A DNA stretch of 22,715 bases from JAQGMJ01 sp036271855 (GCA_036271855.1 DATAZV010000412.1:1-22715), one strand, 5' to 3'; numbered from the stretch's first letter, positions 8,189 through 18,603 are shown. Program-made: numbers and translations. The notes: generated by a model not told the origin, from the letters alone.

Positions 8189-8873
8189 GATCCGCGACCT
8201 GCATGCCTACTACGGCAAGAGCCATATCCTGCACGGTGTCTCGCTTTCCGTCGGCAAGGGCGAGATCGTCAGCCTGCTGGGGCGCAACGGCGTGGGACGC
8301 TCCACCACCATCAAGGCGGCGATGGGGCAGGTGGCGGCGACTGGCTCGGTGCGTTTCAAGGGCGAGGAGATTCTCGGCCGCAAGACTTTCGAGATCGCGC
8401 AATTGGGCCTGGGCTATGTGCCGGAAAACCGCGACGTCTTTCCCACCCTGACGGTGGAGCAGAACCTGCTGCTGGGAATGAAGGGTCCGAAACCCGGCAA
8501 ATGGACCGTCGAGGAAATGTACGCCCTGTTCCCGCGCATGAAGGAGCGCCGCCACGTGCAGGCCGGCATGATGTCGGGCGGCGAGCAGCAGATGCTGACC
8601 CTGTGCCGCACCCTGATGGGCGACCCCGAACTGGTGATGATCGACGAGCCCACCGAGGGCCTGGCGCCGCGGATAGTCGAACTGGTGGGAGAATACCTGC
8701 GCGAGCTGAAGGCGCGCGGCGTTTCGGTGCTGCTGGTGGAGCAAAAGCTGGCCATCGCGCTGGATATTTCCGACCGGCTGTACGTGATGGGCCATGGGCA
8801 GATTGTGTTCGATGGATCCACCGCCGAACTCAAGGCCAACCAGGCGGTGCGCAAGGAGTGGCTGGAAGTGTGA
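8181..8873 (+). CDS. livF: LivF-type ABC transporter ATP-binding protein with variant Walker A
   Basis: A 230-residue ATPase subunit. ATG at 8181 gives the standard LEIRDLHAYYGKSHIL opening. The Walker A motif is GRNGVGRST (34-42): the invariant lysine is replaced by Arg40, read from GGA CGC TCC. The signature MSGGEQQ (131-137), Walker B VMIDEPTEGLAP and the D-loop are intact, and the H-loop has Gln188 (VEQ), as is common in LivF. It should form a heterodimer with LivG on the LivHM channel. The Walker A change is discussed as a finding. The gene is followed by a 110-bp gap before the beta-oxidation genes. Confidence 0.92.
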   Translation: MLEIRDLHAYYGKSHILHGVSLSVGKGEIVSLLGRNGVGRSTTIKAAMGQVAATGSVRFKGEEILGRKTFEIAQLGLGYVPENRDVFPTLTVEQNLLLGMKGPKPGKWTVEEMYALFPRMKERRHVQAGMMSGGEQQMLTLCRTLMGDPELVMIDEPTEGLAPRIVELVGEYLRELKARGVSVLLVEQKLAIALDISDRLYVMGHGQIVFDGSTAELKANQAVRKEWLEV

Positions 8874-8983
8874 GGCCGGCGGCGCCAGGCGGAAGAATCC
8901 GAGTAGCCCGGCGCCGGCTCGCGCCTTAGGATGGCTTAAGCGGCGGTGCGACGGCATCGCACGGGCAGTATCAGGAGAAAGCA

Positions 8984-11068
<2,085 letters not shown>

Positions 11069-11113
11069 GACGGCGCGTCCGCGCGTGCACCAATATACCG
11101 AGGAGCAAACATC

Positions 11114-12286
11114 ATGACCGACGCCGTTATCGTTTCCACCGCGCGCACGCCGCTGGGTAAATCCTGGCGCGGCTATTTCAACATGACCCAGGGGGCGACC
11201 CTGGGCGGCCACTCGGTGGCGCACGCGATGGCGCGCGCCAAGGTCGAGCCCGGCGAGGTTTACGACGTGCTGATGGGCTGTGCTTATCCGGAAGGCGCCA
11301 CTGGCCAGAACATCGCGCGCCAGATCGCGCTGCGCGCCGGTTGCCCGGTGAGTGTTTCGGGCATGACGGTGAACCGTTTTTGCTCCTCGGGGCTGCAAAC
11401 CATCGCCCTGGCGGCGCAGCGCATCGCCGCCGGCGAGGCCGACATCATGGTGGCGGGCGGCGTCGAGTCCATTTCGATGGTGCAAAACGAGGTGAAGAAT
11501 TCCTTCGACCCGTGGCTGAACGAGCACAAGCCGGAAATCTACTGGCCGATGCTGCGTACGGCCGAGACCGTAGCCAAGCGCTACAACATCGCACGCGAAG
11601 TGCAGGACCAATACGGTGTGCAAAGCCAACTGCGCGCCGCCAAGGGCAGGGCCGAAGGCAAGTTCGTCGACGAGATCGCCCCGATCACGGTGCAAAAGCA
11701 GGTGGCCGACAAGGAGACCGGCAAGTCATGGGTGGAGGAAATCACCGCCAGCCAGGACGAAGGCATCCGCGCCGACACTACTTACGAGGGTGTGGCGAAA
11801 ATCAAGCCGGCCATCGAGGGCGGGGTGATCGCGGCCGGCAATGCCAGCCAGTTTTCCGATGGCTCCTCCGCCGCGGTGGTGATGAGCGCCAGGCTGGCCG
11901 AGCAGCGCGGCGTGCAGCCCCTGGGTATCTACCGGGGCTTCGTTGTCGCCGGCTGCGAGCCGGACGAAATGGGCATCGGTCCGGTGTTCGCCATTCCCAA
12001 GCTGCTCAAGCAGGCTGGGCTGAAAGTGGGCGATATCGGGCTATGGGAGCTGAATGAGGCGTTTGCGGTGCAGGTGATCTATTGCCGCGACAAGCTGGGT
12101 ATTCCGGATGAGCGCCTGAACGTCAACGGCGGCTCCATCGCCGTAGGCCATCCCTATGGCGTCACCGGCGCCCGCCTGGTCGGCCATGCGCTGATCGAGG
12201 GCAAGCGCCGTGGCGTCAAATACGTGGTGGTGACCATGTGCATCGGTGGCGGCATGGGGGCGGCGGGGCTGTTCGAGGTCGCCTAG
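11114..12286 (+). CDS. Acetyl-CoA C-acyltransferase (thiolase)
   Basis: A 390-residue thiolase of normal length. The nucleophile is Cys90 in NRFCSSGLQ; the second half has NEAFAVQ, GGSIAVGHPYGVTGAR with the active histidine near 346, and the second catalytic cysteine in MCIGGGMGAAGLFE near 376. It cleaves 3-ketoacyl-CoA to acetyl-CoA and a shortened acyl-CoA. AGGAG lies 8 bases before the ATG, 45 bp after the upstream dehydrogenase, so the two genes are probably co-transcribed and their products may act in sequence or as a complex. The chain length handled cannot be predicted. Confidence 0.93.
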   Translation: MTDAVIVSTARTPLGKSWRGYFNMTQGATLGGHSVAHAMARAKVEPGEVYDVLMGCAYPEGATGQNIARQIALRAGCPVSVSGMTVNRFCSSGLQTIALAAQRIAAGEADIMVAGGVESISMVQNEVKNSFDPWLNEHKPEIYWPMLRTAETVAKRYNIAREVQDQYGVQSQLRAAKGRAEGKFVDEIAPITVQKQVADKETGKSWVEEITASQDEGIRADTTYEGVAKIKPAIEGGVIAAGNASQFSDGSSAAVVMSARLAEQRGVQPLGIYRGFVVAGCEPDEMGIGPVFAIPKLLKQAGLKVGDIGLWELNEAFAVQVIYCRDKLGIPDERLNVNGGSIAVGHPYGVTGARLVGHALIEGKRRGVKYVVVTMCIGGGMGAAGLFEVA

Positions 12287-12348
12287 GCACAATTCGGGCC
12301 GGTTTTGCCTCGGAACGGCGGATCGCGTAAACTTGCGTATCACTCAAG

Positions 12349-12362
12349 GCCGCTTAAGCGGC
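12349..12362. promoter_or_regulatory. Perfect 14-bp palindrome upstream of the FimV-N-like gene
   Basis: GCCGCTTAAGCGGC reads the same on both strands and lies 34 bp before the start codon at 12397. Its right part extended by one base, GCTTAAGCGGCG, recurs at 8934-8945 upstream of the beta-oxidation gene. It could be a regulator binding site; no -10/-35 pair is clear here. Confidence 0.35.
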
Positions 12363-12396
12363 GTTTGCACGCGATCTGTTTTTCAGGGAGAAAACC

Positions 12397-12804
12397 ATGA
12401 CTAAAATGATTCGATGTGCGGTAGGCGCGGCGGGAATCGCCGCGGCAGTGCTGGCAGGCGGCGCGCAGGCGCTGACTGTCGGTGATATCCAGGTCAAGTC
12501 CGGCCTGGGGGATAACTTCAAGGCCAGCATACCGGTGACCCTGGCGGCGGGCGAAGACATCAGCATGGCCTGTGTCAGGCTGGACGATACCGCCAGCATG
12601 AAATACAAGGAGGTGCCCGCGCTAAAGGGTTACACCATGCGAGTCGAGCGTAACGGCAACACGGCAATGGTGAGCCTTTCCACCGCGATGGGGGTGTTTG
12701 AGCCGGTGATCCGGGTCAATCTGTTGATCCGCTGCGGCGCGAAGGTCTCGACTTCGCGCGAATTCCTGGTCACCCAGACCTTGCAGGGCGCGGATAAAAA
12801 ATAA
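12397..12804 (+). CDS. Secreted protein resembling the isolated FimV N-terminal domain
   Basis: A 135-residue protein. Residues 1-25 are a signal peptide (positive start, Ala/Gly-rich core, cleavage after AQA). The mature part opens LTVGDIQVKSGLGDNFKASI and closes with FEPVIRVNLLIRC and SREFLV. This follows the FimV N-terminal pattern, remembered as LGLGEIxLKSALNQPLDAEI, then EPYLNFLVQV and LLREYTVLL. FimV is a large peptidoglycan-linked inner-membrane protein of type IV pilus and polarity systems; here the transmembrane, LysM and TPR parts are missing. Cys59 and Cys113 could form a periplasmic disulfide. AGGGAG lies 6 bases before the ATG. Its link to the neighbouring beta-oxidation genes is unknown. 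The similarity is my reading by eye. Confidence 0.75.
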   Translation: MTKMIRCAVGAAGIAAAVLAGGAQALTVGDIQVKSGLGDNFKASIPVTLAAGEDISMACVRLDDTASMKYKEVPALKGYTMRVERNGNTAMVSLSTAMGVFEPVIRVNLLIRCGAKVSTSREFLVTQTLQGADKK

Positions 12805-12807
12805 GGC

Positions 12808-12844
12808 GTCGCGGCGATGAGTATCAGATGACGGCCGCCGCGAC
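12808..12844 (+). repeat. Stem-loop after the FimV-N-like gene
   Basis: GTCGCGGCG and CGCCGCGAC form a 9-bp GC-rich stem with a 19-base loop, 4 bp after the stop codon. There is no T run, so if it ends transcription it would need Rho; it may simply stabilise the 3' end. The rest of the gap to 12998 shows no gene. Confidence 0.45.
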
Positions 12845-12998
12845 CCTGGCTTCGACCTTTGCAACCCGCGGTACGCAGTGCCGCGTATGGCTGCGCCTTC
12901 TCGTCCGGTACCCGGCTTGTAGGGGCGCTTTGCCTGCATCCGCTTCCGGTCACCAGGCCATTCCTGTCTGGGCGGCTGTCGCTTAACCGGATACGACC

Positions 12999-13775
12999 AT
13001 GAGCATCAAACAACTGATCGACCTCTCCGGGCGTGTGGCCCTGATCACCGGCGGCTCGCGCGGCCTGGGGATGCAGATGGCCGAAGCCCTGGGCGAAATG
13101 GGTGCGAAACTGGCGATTACCGCGCGCAAGGCTGATGAGCTGGAGGAGGCAAGAGCGCATCTGCAGCAACTCGGCTATCCGGTACTCACCGTCGCCGCCG
13201 ATATCGGCAAGCCGGAGTCGATTGCGCCGACCGTGGAAGCAGTGATGCAGGCGCACGGGCAGATAGACATCCTGATCAACAATGCCGGCGCCACCTGGGG
13301 CGCAGCCGCCGAAGACCACCCGCTGGAAGCCTGGAACAAGCTGGTGAACGTCAACATGACCGGCACCTTTTTGCTTTGCCAGGCAGTCGGCCGTGCCTCG
13401 ATGATCCCGCGCAAAAAGGGGCGCATCGTCAACATCGCCTCGGTGGCGGGCCTGGGCGCCAACCCCCTGCAGATGGAAGGCACTCTGGCCTACAACACCA
13501 CCAAGGGCGGGGTGGTGAACTTCACCCGCGCCCTGGCTGCCGAATGGGGCAAGTACAACATCACCGTGAACGCCATCTGCCCGGGATTTTTTCCGTCGAA
13601 GATGACTCGCGCGACGCTGGCCAATCACGAGAAGTATTTCATCGAGAGCACGCCGCTGCGCAAGCTCGGCGGCGACGAAGACCTGAAAGGCGCGGCGCTG
13701 CTGTTCGCCTCCGACGCCGGCGGCCACATCACCGGGCAATGCCTGGCGGTGGACGGCGGCGCCATCGTGGTCTGA
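12999..13775 (+). CDS. Short-chain dehydrogenase/reductase (SDR), classical type
   Basis: A 258-residue classical SDR. The NAD(P) motif is TGGSRGLG (17-24), followed by NNAG, and the catalytic triad is Ser148 (NIASVAG), Tyr165 and Lys169 (YNTTK). The ending GQCLAVDGGAIVV is typical. Such enzymes oxidise or reduce hydroxyl/keto groups; the substrate is not evident, though its place after acyl-CoA genes suggests a 3-hydroxyacyl or cyclic alcohol. No strong ribosome site precedes the ATG at 12999, but the first residues fit the family. It begins the second group of plus-strand genes after a 194-bp gap. Confidence 0.9.
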   Translation: MSIKQLIDLSGRVALITGGSRGLGMQMAEALGEMGAKLAITARKADELEEARAHLQQLGYPVLTVAADIGKPESIAPTVEAVMQAHGQIDILINNAGATWGAAAEDHPLEAWNKLVNVNMTGTFLLCQAVGRASMIPRKKGRIVNIASVAGLGANPLQMEGTLAYNTTKGGVVNFTRALAAEWGKYNITVNAICPGFFPSKMTRATLANHEKYFIESTPLRKLGGDEDLKGAALLFASDAGGHITGQCLAVDGGAIVV

Positions 13776-13833
13776 TGTAGTCCGATTTGCCCACAATCGG
13801 CATACTTCCACCGAATCTTCGAGGACAAGCATC

Positions 13834-14283
13834 TTGAGTACCGCCCAGCCCGCTGCCGTAAACAACGCCGACGTGCTGTTGCGCGTGCCTTTTCTGCTCC
13901 ACCTGGGGGTGCAGGTCGACAGCATGGAGCCCGGGCATGCCGTGCTCTCGCTGGAGCCGCGCCCCGAGCACTACAACTCCTGGGGCGGCGTGCATGGCGG
14001 GGTGATCATGACCCTGCTCGACGTCTGCATGGCGATCGCCGGCCGCGCTTATGACCCTGCCAATCTTTCCGGCGTGACGGTCGACATGTCGAGCAGCTTT
14101 ATTTCGCCCGGCAAGGGCAAGCAGATCGCGATCGGGCGGGTGATCGCCCGCTCGACCACCCTGTGGCGCTGCGAAGGCGAGATCCGCAATGCCTCCGACG
14201 ATTCGCTGGTGGCGCGCTCGATGGGCACCTTCAAATTCAAGAACCTGATGAACCAGGGCAAGCTGCCAGTGGGGGACGCATGA
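13834..14283 (+). CDS. PaaI-family hotdog-fold acyl-CoA thioesterase
   Basis: A 149-residue hotdog thioesterase. The active segment is WGGVHGGVIMTLLDVCMAIAG, with His54 in the HGG motif and an aspartate on the following helix, then VDMSSSFISPGKGKQ and the closing MGTFKFK. The start is TTG at 13834, with GAGGA 8 bases upstream; the next ATG would delete part of the fold. It should hydrolyse acyl- or aryl-CoA thioesters to release CoA, consistent with the nearby CoA enzymes. Its stop overlaps the next start by ATGA, implying translational coupling. Confidence 0.88.
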   Translation: MSTAQPAAVNNADVLLRVPFLLHLGVQVDSMEPGHAVLSLEPRPEHYNSWGGVHGGVIMTLLDVCMAIAGRAYDPANLSGVTVDMSSSFISPGKGKQIAIGRVIARSTTLWRCEGEIRNASDDSLVARSMGTFKFKNLMNQGKLPVGDA

Positions 14284-15284
14284 AAAACCGCCAGATCCAC
14301 CTGGTCAAGCGCCCGCAAGGGCCGGTCACCACCGACTGCTTCGCCCTGGTCGAAGCCGACGTGCCGGCCCTGCAGGAAGGCCAGGTGCTGGTGCAAAACC
14401 GCTGGCTGTCGCTCGACCCCTATATGCGCGGGCGCATGGACGAGGTCAAATCCTATGCCGCGGTGCAGGCTCTGAACGCGGTGATGGTGGGCGGCACCGC
14501 CGGTGTGGTGCTGGAGTCGAAGAACCCGAAATACGCCAAAGGCGACCTGGTCACCGGCGCCTTCGGCTGGCAGGAATATGGCATCTCCGACGGCGGCGGG
14601 CAGTACGGCGCGCCCTTGCGCCGCGTGACCGACAAGATTCCCTTGTCCGCTTATCTCGGCTGCGTCGGCATGCCGGGGGTGACGGCGTGGCATGGGCTGA
14701 ACAAGATCATCGAGCCGAAGGCGGGCGAGACGGTGGTGGTGACGGCCGCTTCCGGCGCGGTGGGTTCGGTGGTGGGGCAACTGGCGAAGGCCAAGGGCGC
14801 GCAGGTGATCGGCATCGCCGGCGGCGCGGCCAAGTGCGCCTATGTGCGCGACGAGCTGGGCTTCGATGCCTGCATCGATTACAAGGCCGGCGACATCGGC
14901 GCCGCGCTGCGAGAAGCCGCGCCCAAGGGTGTCGACGGCGTGTTCGAGAACGTCGGCGGGGCTATCTTCGACGCCATCCTCGCGCGCATGAACGCCTTCG
15001 GGCGCATCGCCGTCTGCGGCATGATCTCGGGCTACAACGGCGCGCCGGTGGCGCTGGCCAATGTGCGTTCGATCCTTACCAACCGTCTCAAGGTGCAGGG
15101 CTTCATCGTCTCCGATCACCTGAACGAGTGGCCGGAGGCGCTGGGCGAGTTGGGTGGCATGGTGGCGGCCGGCCAGCTCAAGTACCGCGAGAGTATCGCG
15201 CAGGGGCTGGAGAGCGCGCCGCAGGCGTTCATCGGCCTGCTCAAGGGCGAGAACTTCGGCAAGCAGCTGGTCAAGCTGGTTTGA
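14280..15284 (+). CDS. NADP-dependent MDR oxidoreductase, CurA/YncB (leukotriene B4 dehydrogenase-like) family
   Basis: A 334-residue zinc-free MDR protein. The opening KNRQIHLVKRPQGPV and the WLSLDPYMRGRMDE segment define the CurA/YncB and prostaglandin-reductase family; GVTAWHGL precedes the nucleotide motif AASGAVGSVVGQLAK near 155-169. The enzymes reduce activated double bonds of enones using NADPH. ATG at 14280 overlaps the thioesterase stop, and the product from this start matches the family length. It could reduce an enone intermediate of the pathway encoded around it, which is inference. Confidence 0.9.
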   Translation: MKNRQIHLVKRPQGPVTTDCFALVEADVPALQEGQVLVQNRWLSLDPYMRGRMDEVKSYAAVQALNAVMVGGTAGVVLESKNPKYAKGDLVTGAFGWQEYGISDGGGQYGAPLRRVTDKIPLSAYLGCVGMPGVTAWHGLNKIIEPKAGETVVVTAASGAVGSVVGQLAKAKGAQVIGIAGGAAKCAYVRDELGFDACIDYKAGDIGAALREAAPKGVDGVFENVGGAIFDAILARMNAFGRIAVCGMISGYNGAPVALANVRSILTNRLKVQGFIVSDHLNEWPEALGELGGMVAAGQLKYRESIAQGLESAPQAFIGLLKGENFGKQLVKLV

Positions 15285-15312
15285 GGTTGCGGTACGGCCG
15301 GGAGGCACTAGG

Positions 15313-16215
15313 TTGAAATCCTTTCAGGGCAAGACAGCAGTGATCACCGGGGCGGGGAGCGGCTTCGGCCGCGAGTTCGCGCGCATCGGCGCCGGCCTTG
15401 GCATGAAACTGGTGCTGGCCGATGTCGAGCAGGGCGCGCTCGACGCCGTTGCCGATGAGTTGCATGCCGCCGGCGCCGAGGTGCTGGCGCTGCGCACCGA
15501 TGTCTCGAATGCCGAGTCGGTCGATGCGCTGGCCGCCGCCACCATGCAGCGCTTCGGCGCCCCCGGCCTGGTGTTCAACAACGCCGGCGTATTCCACGGC
15601 GGGCTGCTGTGGGAACACAGCGTGCGTGACTGGGAATGGGTGCTCGGGGTCAACCTGTGGGGCGTGGTGCACGGGGTGCGCGCCTTCACGCCGCTGATGC
15701 TCGCCGCCGCGAAAGCCGACCCGGCCTACGAAGGCCACATCGTCAACACCGCCTCGATGGCCGGCCTGCTGACGCCGCCCAACATGGGGCTGTACAACGT
15801 CTCCAAGCACGCAGTGGTGGCGCTGACTGAAACGCTGTACCAGGACCTGCAGCTTGTCACCGACCAGCTTTCCTGCTCGGTACTCTGCCCTTATTTCGTA
15901 CCCACCGGCATCAACAGCTCGCAACGCAATCGCCCCGAGGCGCTGGCCGAAGAGGACGCGCCGACGCAGTCACAACTGATTGCCCAGGCCATGTCCGACA
16001 AGGCCGTGGGCTCCGGCAGGGTGAGTGCGGCGCAGGTGGCGCAAAAGGTATTCGATGCGGTTGCCGCCGGCGGCTTCTACGTCTACTCGCACCCGCATGC
16101 GCTGGGCGGCGTGCAGGCGCGGATGGAAGCGATCATGACCCACGCCAATCCGCCCGACCCGTTCGCCGAGCGGCCCGAAGTCGGGCAGACCCTGCGCCGT
16201 CAACTGCGCGAGTAA
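15313..16215 (+). CDS. Short-chain dehydrogenase/reductase (SDR), long C-terminus
   Basis: A 300-residue SDR. The cofactor motif is TGAGSGFG near the start, then NNAG, Ser148 (NTASMAG), Tyr161 and Lys165 (YNVSK), and CPYFVPTGI after the active site. The C-terminal 90 residues are longer than in minimal SDRs and contain FYVYSHPHALGGVQARMEAI, seen in SDRs annotated as acting on steroid, terpene or long-chain substrates. The start is TTG at 15313, with GGGAGG 8 bases upstream; it gives the family N-terminus, while an upstream in-frame ATG would overlap the previous gene. It is separated from that gene by 28 bp and is convergent with mltD. Confidence 0.88.
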   Translation: MKSFQGKTAVITGAGSGFGREFARIGAGLGMKLVLADVEQGALDAVADELHAAGAEVLALRTDVSNAESVDALAAATMQRFGAPGLVFNNAGVFHGGLLWEHSVRDWEWVLGVNLWGVVHGVRAFTPLMLAAAKADPAYEGHIVNTASMAGLLTPPNMGLYNVSKHAVVALTETLYQDLQLVTDQLSCSVLCPYFVPTGINSSQRNRPEALAEEDAPTQSQLIAQAMSDKAVGSGRVSAAQVAQKVFDAVAAGGFYVYSHPHALGGVQARMEAIMTHANPPDPFAERPEVGQTLRRQLRE

Positions 16216-16234
16216 GGCTCAGGAGCCCCGGCGC

Positions 16235-17725
16235 CTAGCGGTGCGCCACGCGCACCGGCCGCTTCGGATGGCGGGCAACCGCCCGGCCTTTGGCGGCGAC
16301 GTGCCGGTGCCCGCGCGCCGCGGTTTTCGGTGCCGCCTCGTGATACGAAATCGTCTCGATGGTCAGCTTTTGCCCGGGCTTCACCGCGCTGCCCAGCGAG
16401 CGGTTCCAGTCCTTCACCTCGGCCACCGACACCTTGTATTTGTGCGCGATCAGCGCCAGCGAATCGCCCTTGCGCACGACGTAGGTGGTGCGCACGATAC
16501 GGCCTTCGTTTTCCAGCGGCGGCTGGCTGATCTCGGCGGGCAACTGCGTGGCAGTGTCCTTGACGCTGTCTTTCGCCCGCGGCACCAGCAGGGTATGGCC
16601 GGCAACCACGCGCTGGCGCGCGCCGATGCCGTTGGCGGTGCGCAGCGCCGAGAGGTCGATGCCGAACTTGGCGGCGATCTGCTCCAGTTTCTCGCCGGCC
16701 TTCACCAGGTAGGCCTGCCAGCTGGAGAGGGGCTTTTCGCGCGCCTGCAGATTCAGCTTGAAGGTTTCCACCTTGTCGGCCGGCAGCACGATCACCGGGT
16801 TGCTCGCGCCCGGGATCACCGGGCGGTTGTGCGAGGGGTTGAGCGCGACGAATTCCTCCAGCGGCATTTCCGCCAGTTGCGCCGCCACCGAAACGTCGAT
16901 GTCGCGGTCGCGGGTGATGGTGGCGAGGTAGGGCTCGTTGCGCATGTCCGGCAGGGTCACGGCGTACTGCGCCGGGTTCATCACGATGTTCTTGATCGCC
17001 TGCAGCTTGGGCACGTAGCCGGCGGTCTCGGCGGGCATTTTCGCCGTCAGGCTGGCGTAGTCGGTCGGCTCGCCCTTGGCGCGGGCGCGATCGACCGCGC
17101 GCTGCACCGCGCCTTCGCCCCAGTTGTAGGCGGCCAGAGCCAGCTGCCAGTCGCCGAACTGGGTGTACAGGGTCTGCAGGTAATCCAGCGCCGCGCCGGT
17201 GGAGGCGATGACATCGCGCCGGTCGTCGCGCCACCAGTCCTGCTTCAGGTTGTAGCGCTTGCCGGTGGCGGGGATGAACTGCCACATGCCGGCGGCTTGC
17301 GCCGGCGACACCGCCTGCGGGTTGTAGGCCGATTCCACCAGCGGCAGCAGCGCCAGCTCGGTGGGCATGCCGCGTTTTTCGATCTCTTCGACGATGACAT
17401 AGAGGAAGGGGCGGGCGCGCTCCAGGCTGCGCTTCATGTAATCGGGCTTGGCGCCGTACCAGGCGGTTTTTTCCTGCGCGCTGGCGGTGTTTAGGTCGGG
17501 AATCGCAAAGCCGTCGCGAATCCGCTGCCACAGGTCGGTCTGCAACTGCGCCGTGAGGTCGACATTCTCGACTTCGGCTTCCTGCACTTCCACGGCGACC
17601 AGCGGCTGAACCGTGGGCAGGGCGGGGGTATCGGGTGCTGCGGGTTGGCTACCGGCGCACGCGGCCAGCGCCAGGGGGACAACGAGACAGACAAGAAGCT
17701 TGAACACGCCGGATGAACCGTGCAT
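16235..17725 (-). CDS. mltD: Membrane-bound lytic murein transglycosylase D (lipoprotein, two LysM)
   Basis: A 496-residue protein. ATG at 17725 was preferred over 17779 because it has GGAGGGGAG just upstream and starts a clean lipoprotein signal with lipobox LAAC (Cys23). Alanine at +2 predicts outer-membrane sorting. The SLT domain has catalytic Glu131 in LLPLVESAYNP, then AAGMWQFIPATGKRYNL and ALAAYNWGEGAVQRA. Two LysM repeats follow, near 345-390 and 420-465 (YVVRKGDSLALIAHKYKV), then a basic His/Arg-rich tail. It cleaves peptidoglycan to 1,6-anhydromuropeptides. As in E. coli it is next to gloB on the same strand. Confidence 0.95.
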   Translation of the reverse strand: MHGSSGVFKLLVCLVVPLALAACAGSQPAAPDTPALPTVQPLVAVEVQEAEVENVDLTAQLQTDLWQRIRDGFAIPDLNTASAQEKTAWYGAKPDYMKRSLERARPFLYVIVEEIEKRGMPTELALLPLVESAYNPQAVSPAQAAGMWQFIPATGKRYNLKQDWWRDDRRDVIASTGAALDYLQTLYTQFGDWQLALAAYNWGEGAVQRAVDRARAKGEPTDYASLTAKMPAETAGYVPKLQAIKNIVMNPAQYAVTLPDMRNEPYLATITRDRDIDVSVAAQLAEMPLEEFVALNPSHNRPVIPGASNPVIVLPADKVETFKLNLQAREKPLSSWQAYLVKAGEKLEQIAAKFGIDLSALRTANGIGARQRVVAGHTLLVPRAKDSVKDTATQLPAEISQPPLENEGRIVRTTYVVRKGDSLALIAHKYKVSVAEVKDWNRSLGSAVKPGQKLTIETISYHEAAPKTAARGHRHVAAKGRAVARHPKRPVRVAHR

Positions 17726-17759
17726 GGGCTCCCCTCCCTGACTTTTGATTGATATGAAT

Positions 17760-17787
17760 ACTATATGACCACGCTTCACGTGGTCAA
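17760..17787 (-). promoter_or_regulatory. mltD promoter with an inverted repeat in the spacer
   Basis: On the minus strand TTGACC, 16 bases, TATAGT form a good sigma70 promoter about 35 bp upstream of the mltD start. The inverted repeat TGACCACG-N5-CGTGGTCA (17766-17786) runs from the -35 to the base before the -10, where a bound repressor would block RNA polymerase. The same repeat could also act as a weak 3' hairpin for gloB, which ends at 17830. Confidence 0.6.
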
Positions 17788-17829
17788 GCAGTTTATTTGT
17801 GCAACCGTTTGATTCTCAAAAGGAATTCA

Positions 17830-18597
17830 TTAAAACGAATTTTTCCATTCGCGGATCGCGCCAAACACCTCATCAGGCCCCCCTGCCGCATGTCCCAATC
17901 GCCCACGGGCAGCGGCGATGACCTGCGGTGCATCCCAGCGCAAAAACGGATTGGTATCGCGCTCCAGCGAAATGCGCGACGGTACGGTCGGGCGGCTGGC
18001 GGCGCGGGTGGCTTTGTCGTGTTCTTCGCGCGCAGCCAGGAGCGGGTTTTCCGGCTCGACGGCGCGGGCGAATTTCAGATTGGATAGGGTGTATTCGTGG
18101 GCGCAGAATACCAGAGTCTCGCCGGGCAGGTCTTTCAGCTTGGCCAGTGAAGCCCGCATCTGCGGCATGGTGCCTTCGAACACCCGGCCGCAGCCGCCGG
18201 CGAACAGGGTATCGCCGCAGAACAGGCGCCCATCGCCCAGATAGGCGATGTGCCCGGCGGTATGGCCCGGGATGTCGAGGACATCGAACGACAGGCCCAG
18301 GTAGGGCAGGGTGATGCGCTCGCCCTGCTTCAGCTTTAGGGTCAATTGCGGGATGGCTTCGCCCGCCGGCCCGAATACCGGCGCCCCCGGGTATTTTTGG
18401 GTCAGCGCCGGCAGGCCGCCGATATGGTCGGCATGGTGGTGGGTCACCAGGATGGCGGCCAGGTTGAGGCCATGCTGCGTGAGATAATCGATTATCGGGA
18501 CGGCATCTCCCGGGTCGACCACCGCCGCGTGGCGGCCATCGTGGATCAGCCAGAGGTAGTTGTCCTTGAACGCCGGGATGGGAACGACCTGAATCAT
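17830..18597 (-). CDS. gloB: Hydroxyacylglutathione hydrolase (glyoxalase II)
   Basis: A 255-residue metallo-beta-lactamase-fold hydrolase. The metal motif THHHADHIGG places H53, H55, D57 and H58; H112 in PGHTAGH, D129 in FCGDTLFAGGCGR and H167 in CAHEYT complete the dinuclear site. The C-terminal helical part carries the glutathione-binding pattern ending in a short REWKN tail. It hydrolyses S-lactoylglutathione in methylglyoxal detoxification. The start MIQVVPIPAFKDNYLWLI matches the family, but no ribosome-binding site is visible and only 6 bp separate it from the divergent methyltransferase. Confidence 0.95.
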   Translation of the reverse strand: MIQVVPIPAFKDNYLWLIHDGRHAAVVDPGDAVPIIDYLTQHGLNLAAILVTHHHADHIGGLPALTQKYPGAPVFGPAGEAIPQLTLKLKQGERITLPYLGLSFDVLDIPGHTAGHIAYLGDGRLFCGDTLFAGGCGRVFEGTMPQMRASLAKLKDLPGETLVFCAHEYTLSNLKFARAVEPENPLLAAREEHDKATRAASRPTVPSRISLERDTNPFLRWDAPQVIAAARGRLGHAAGGPDEVFGAIREWKNSF

Positions 18598-18603
18598 GAT
18601 GGT

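Noticed and set aside
16200..17531. 443-codon minus-strand frame within mltD
   Set aside because: It is the alternative frame of mltD, with Arg/Ala/Gly-rich low-complexity sequence and no motif.
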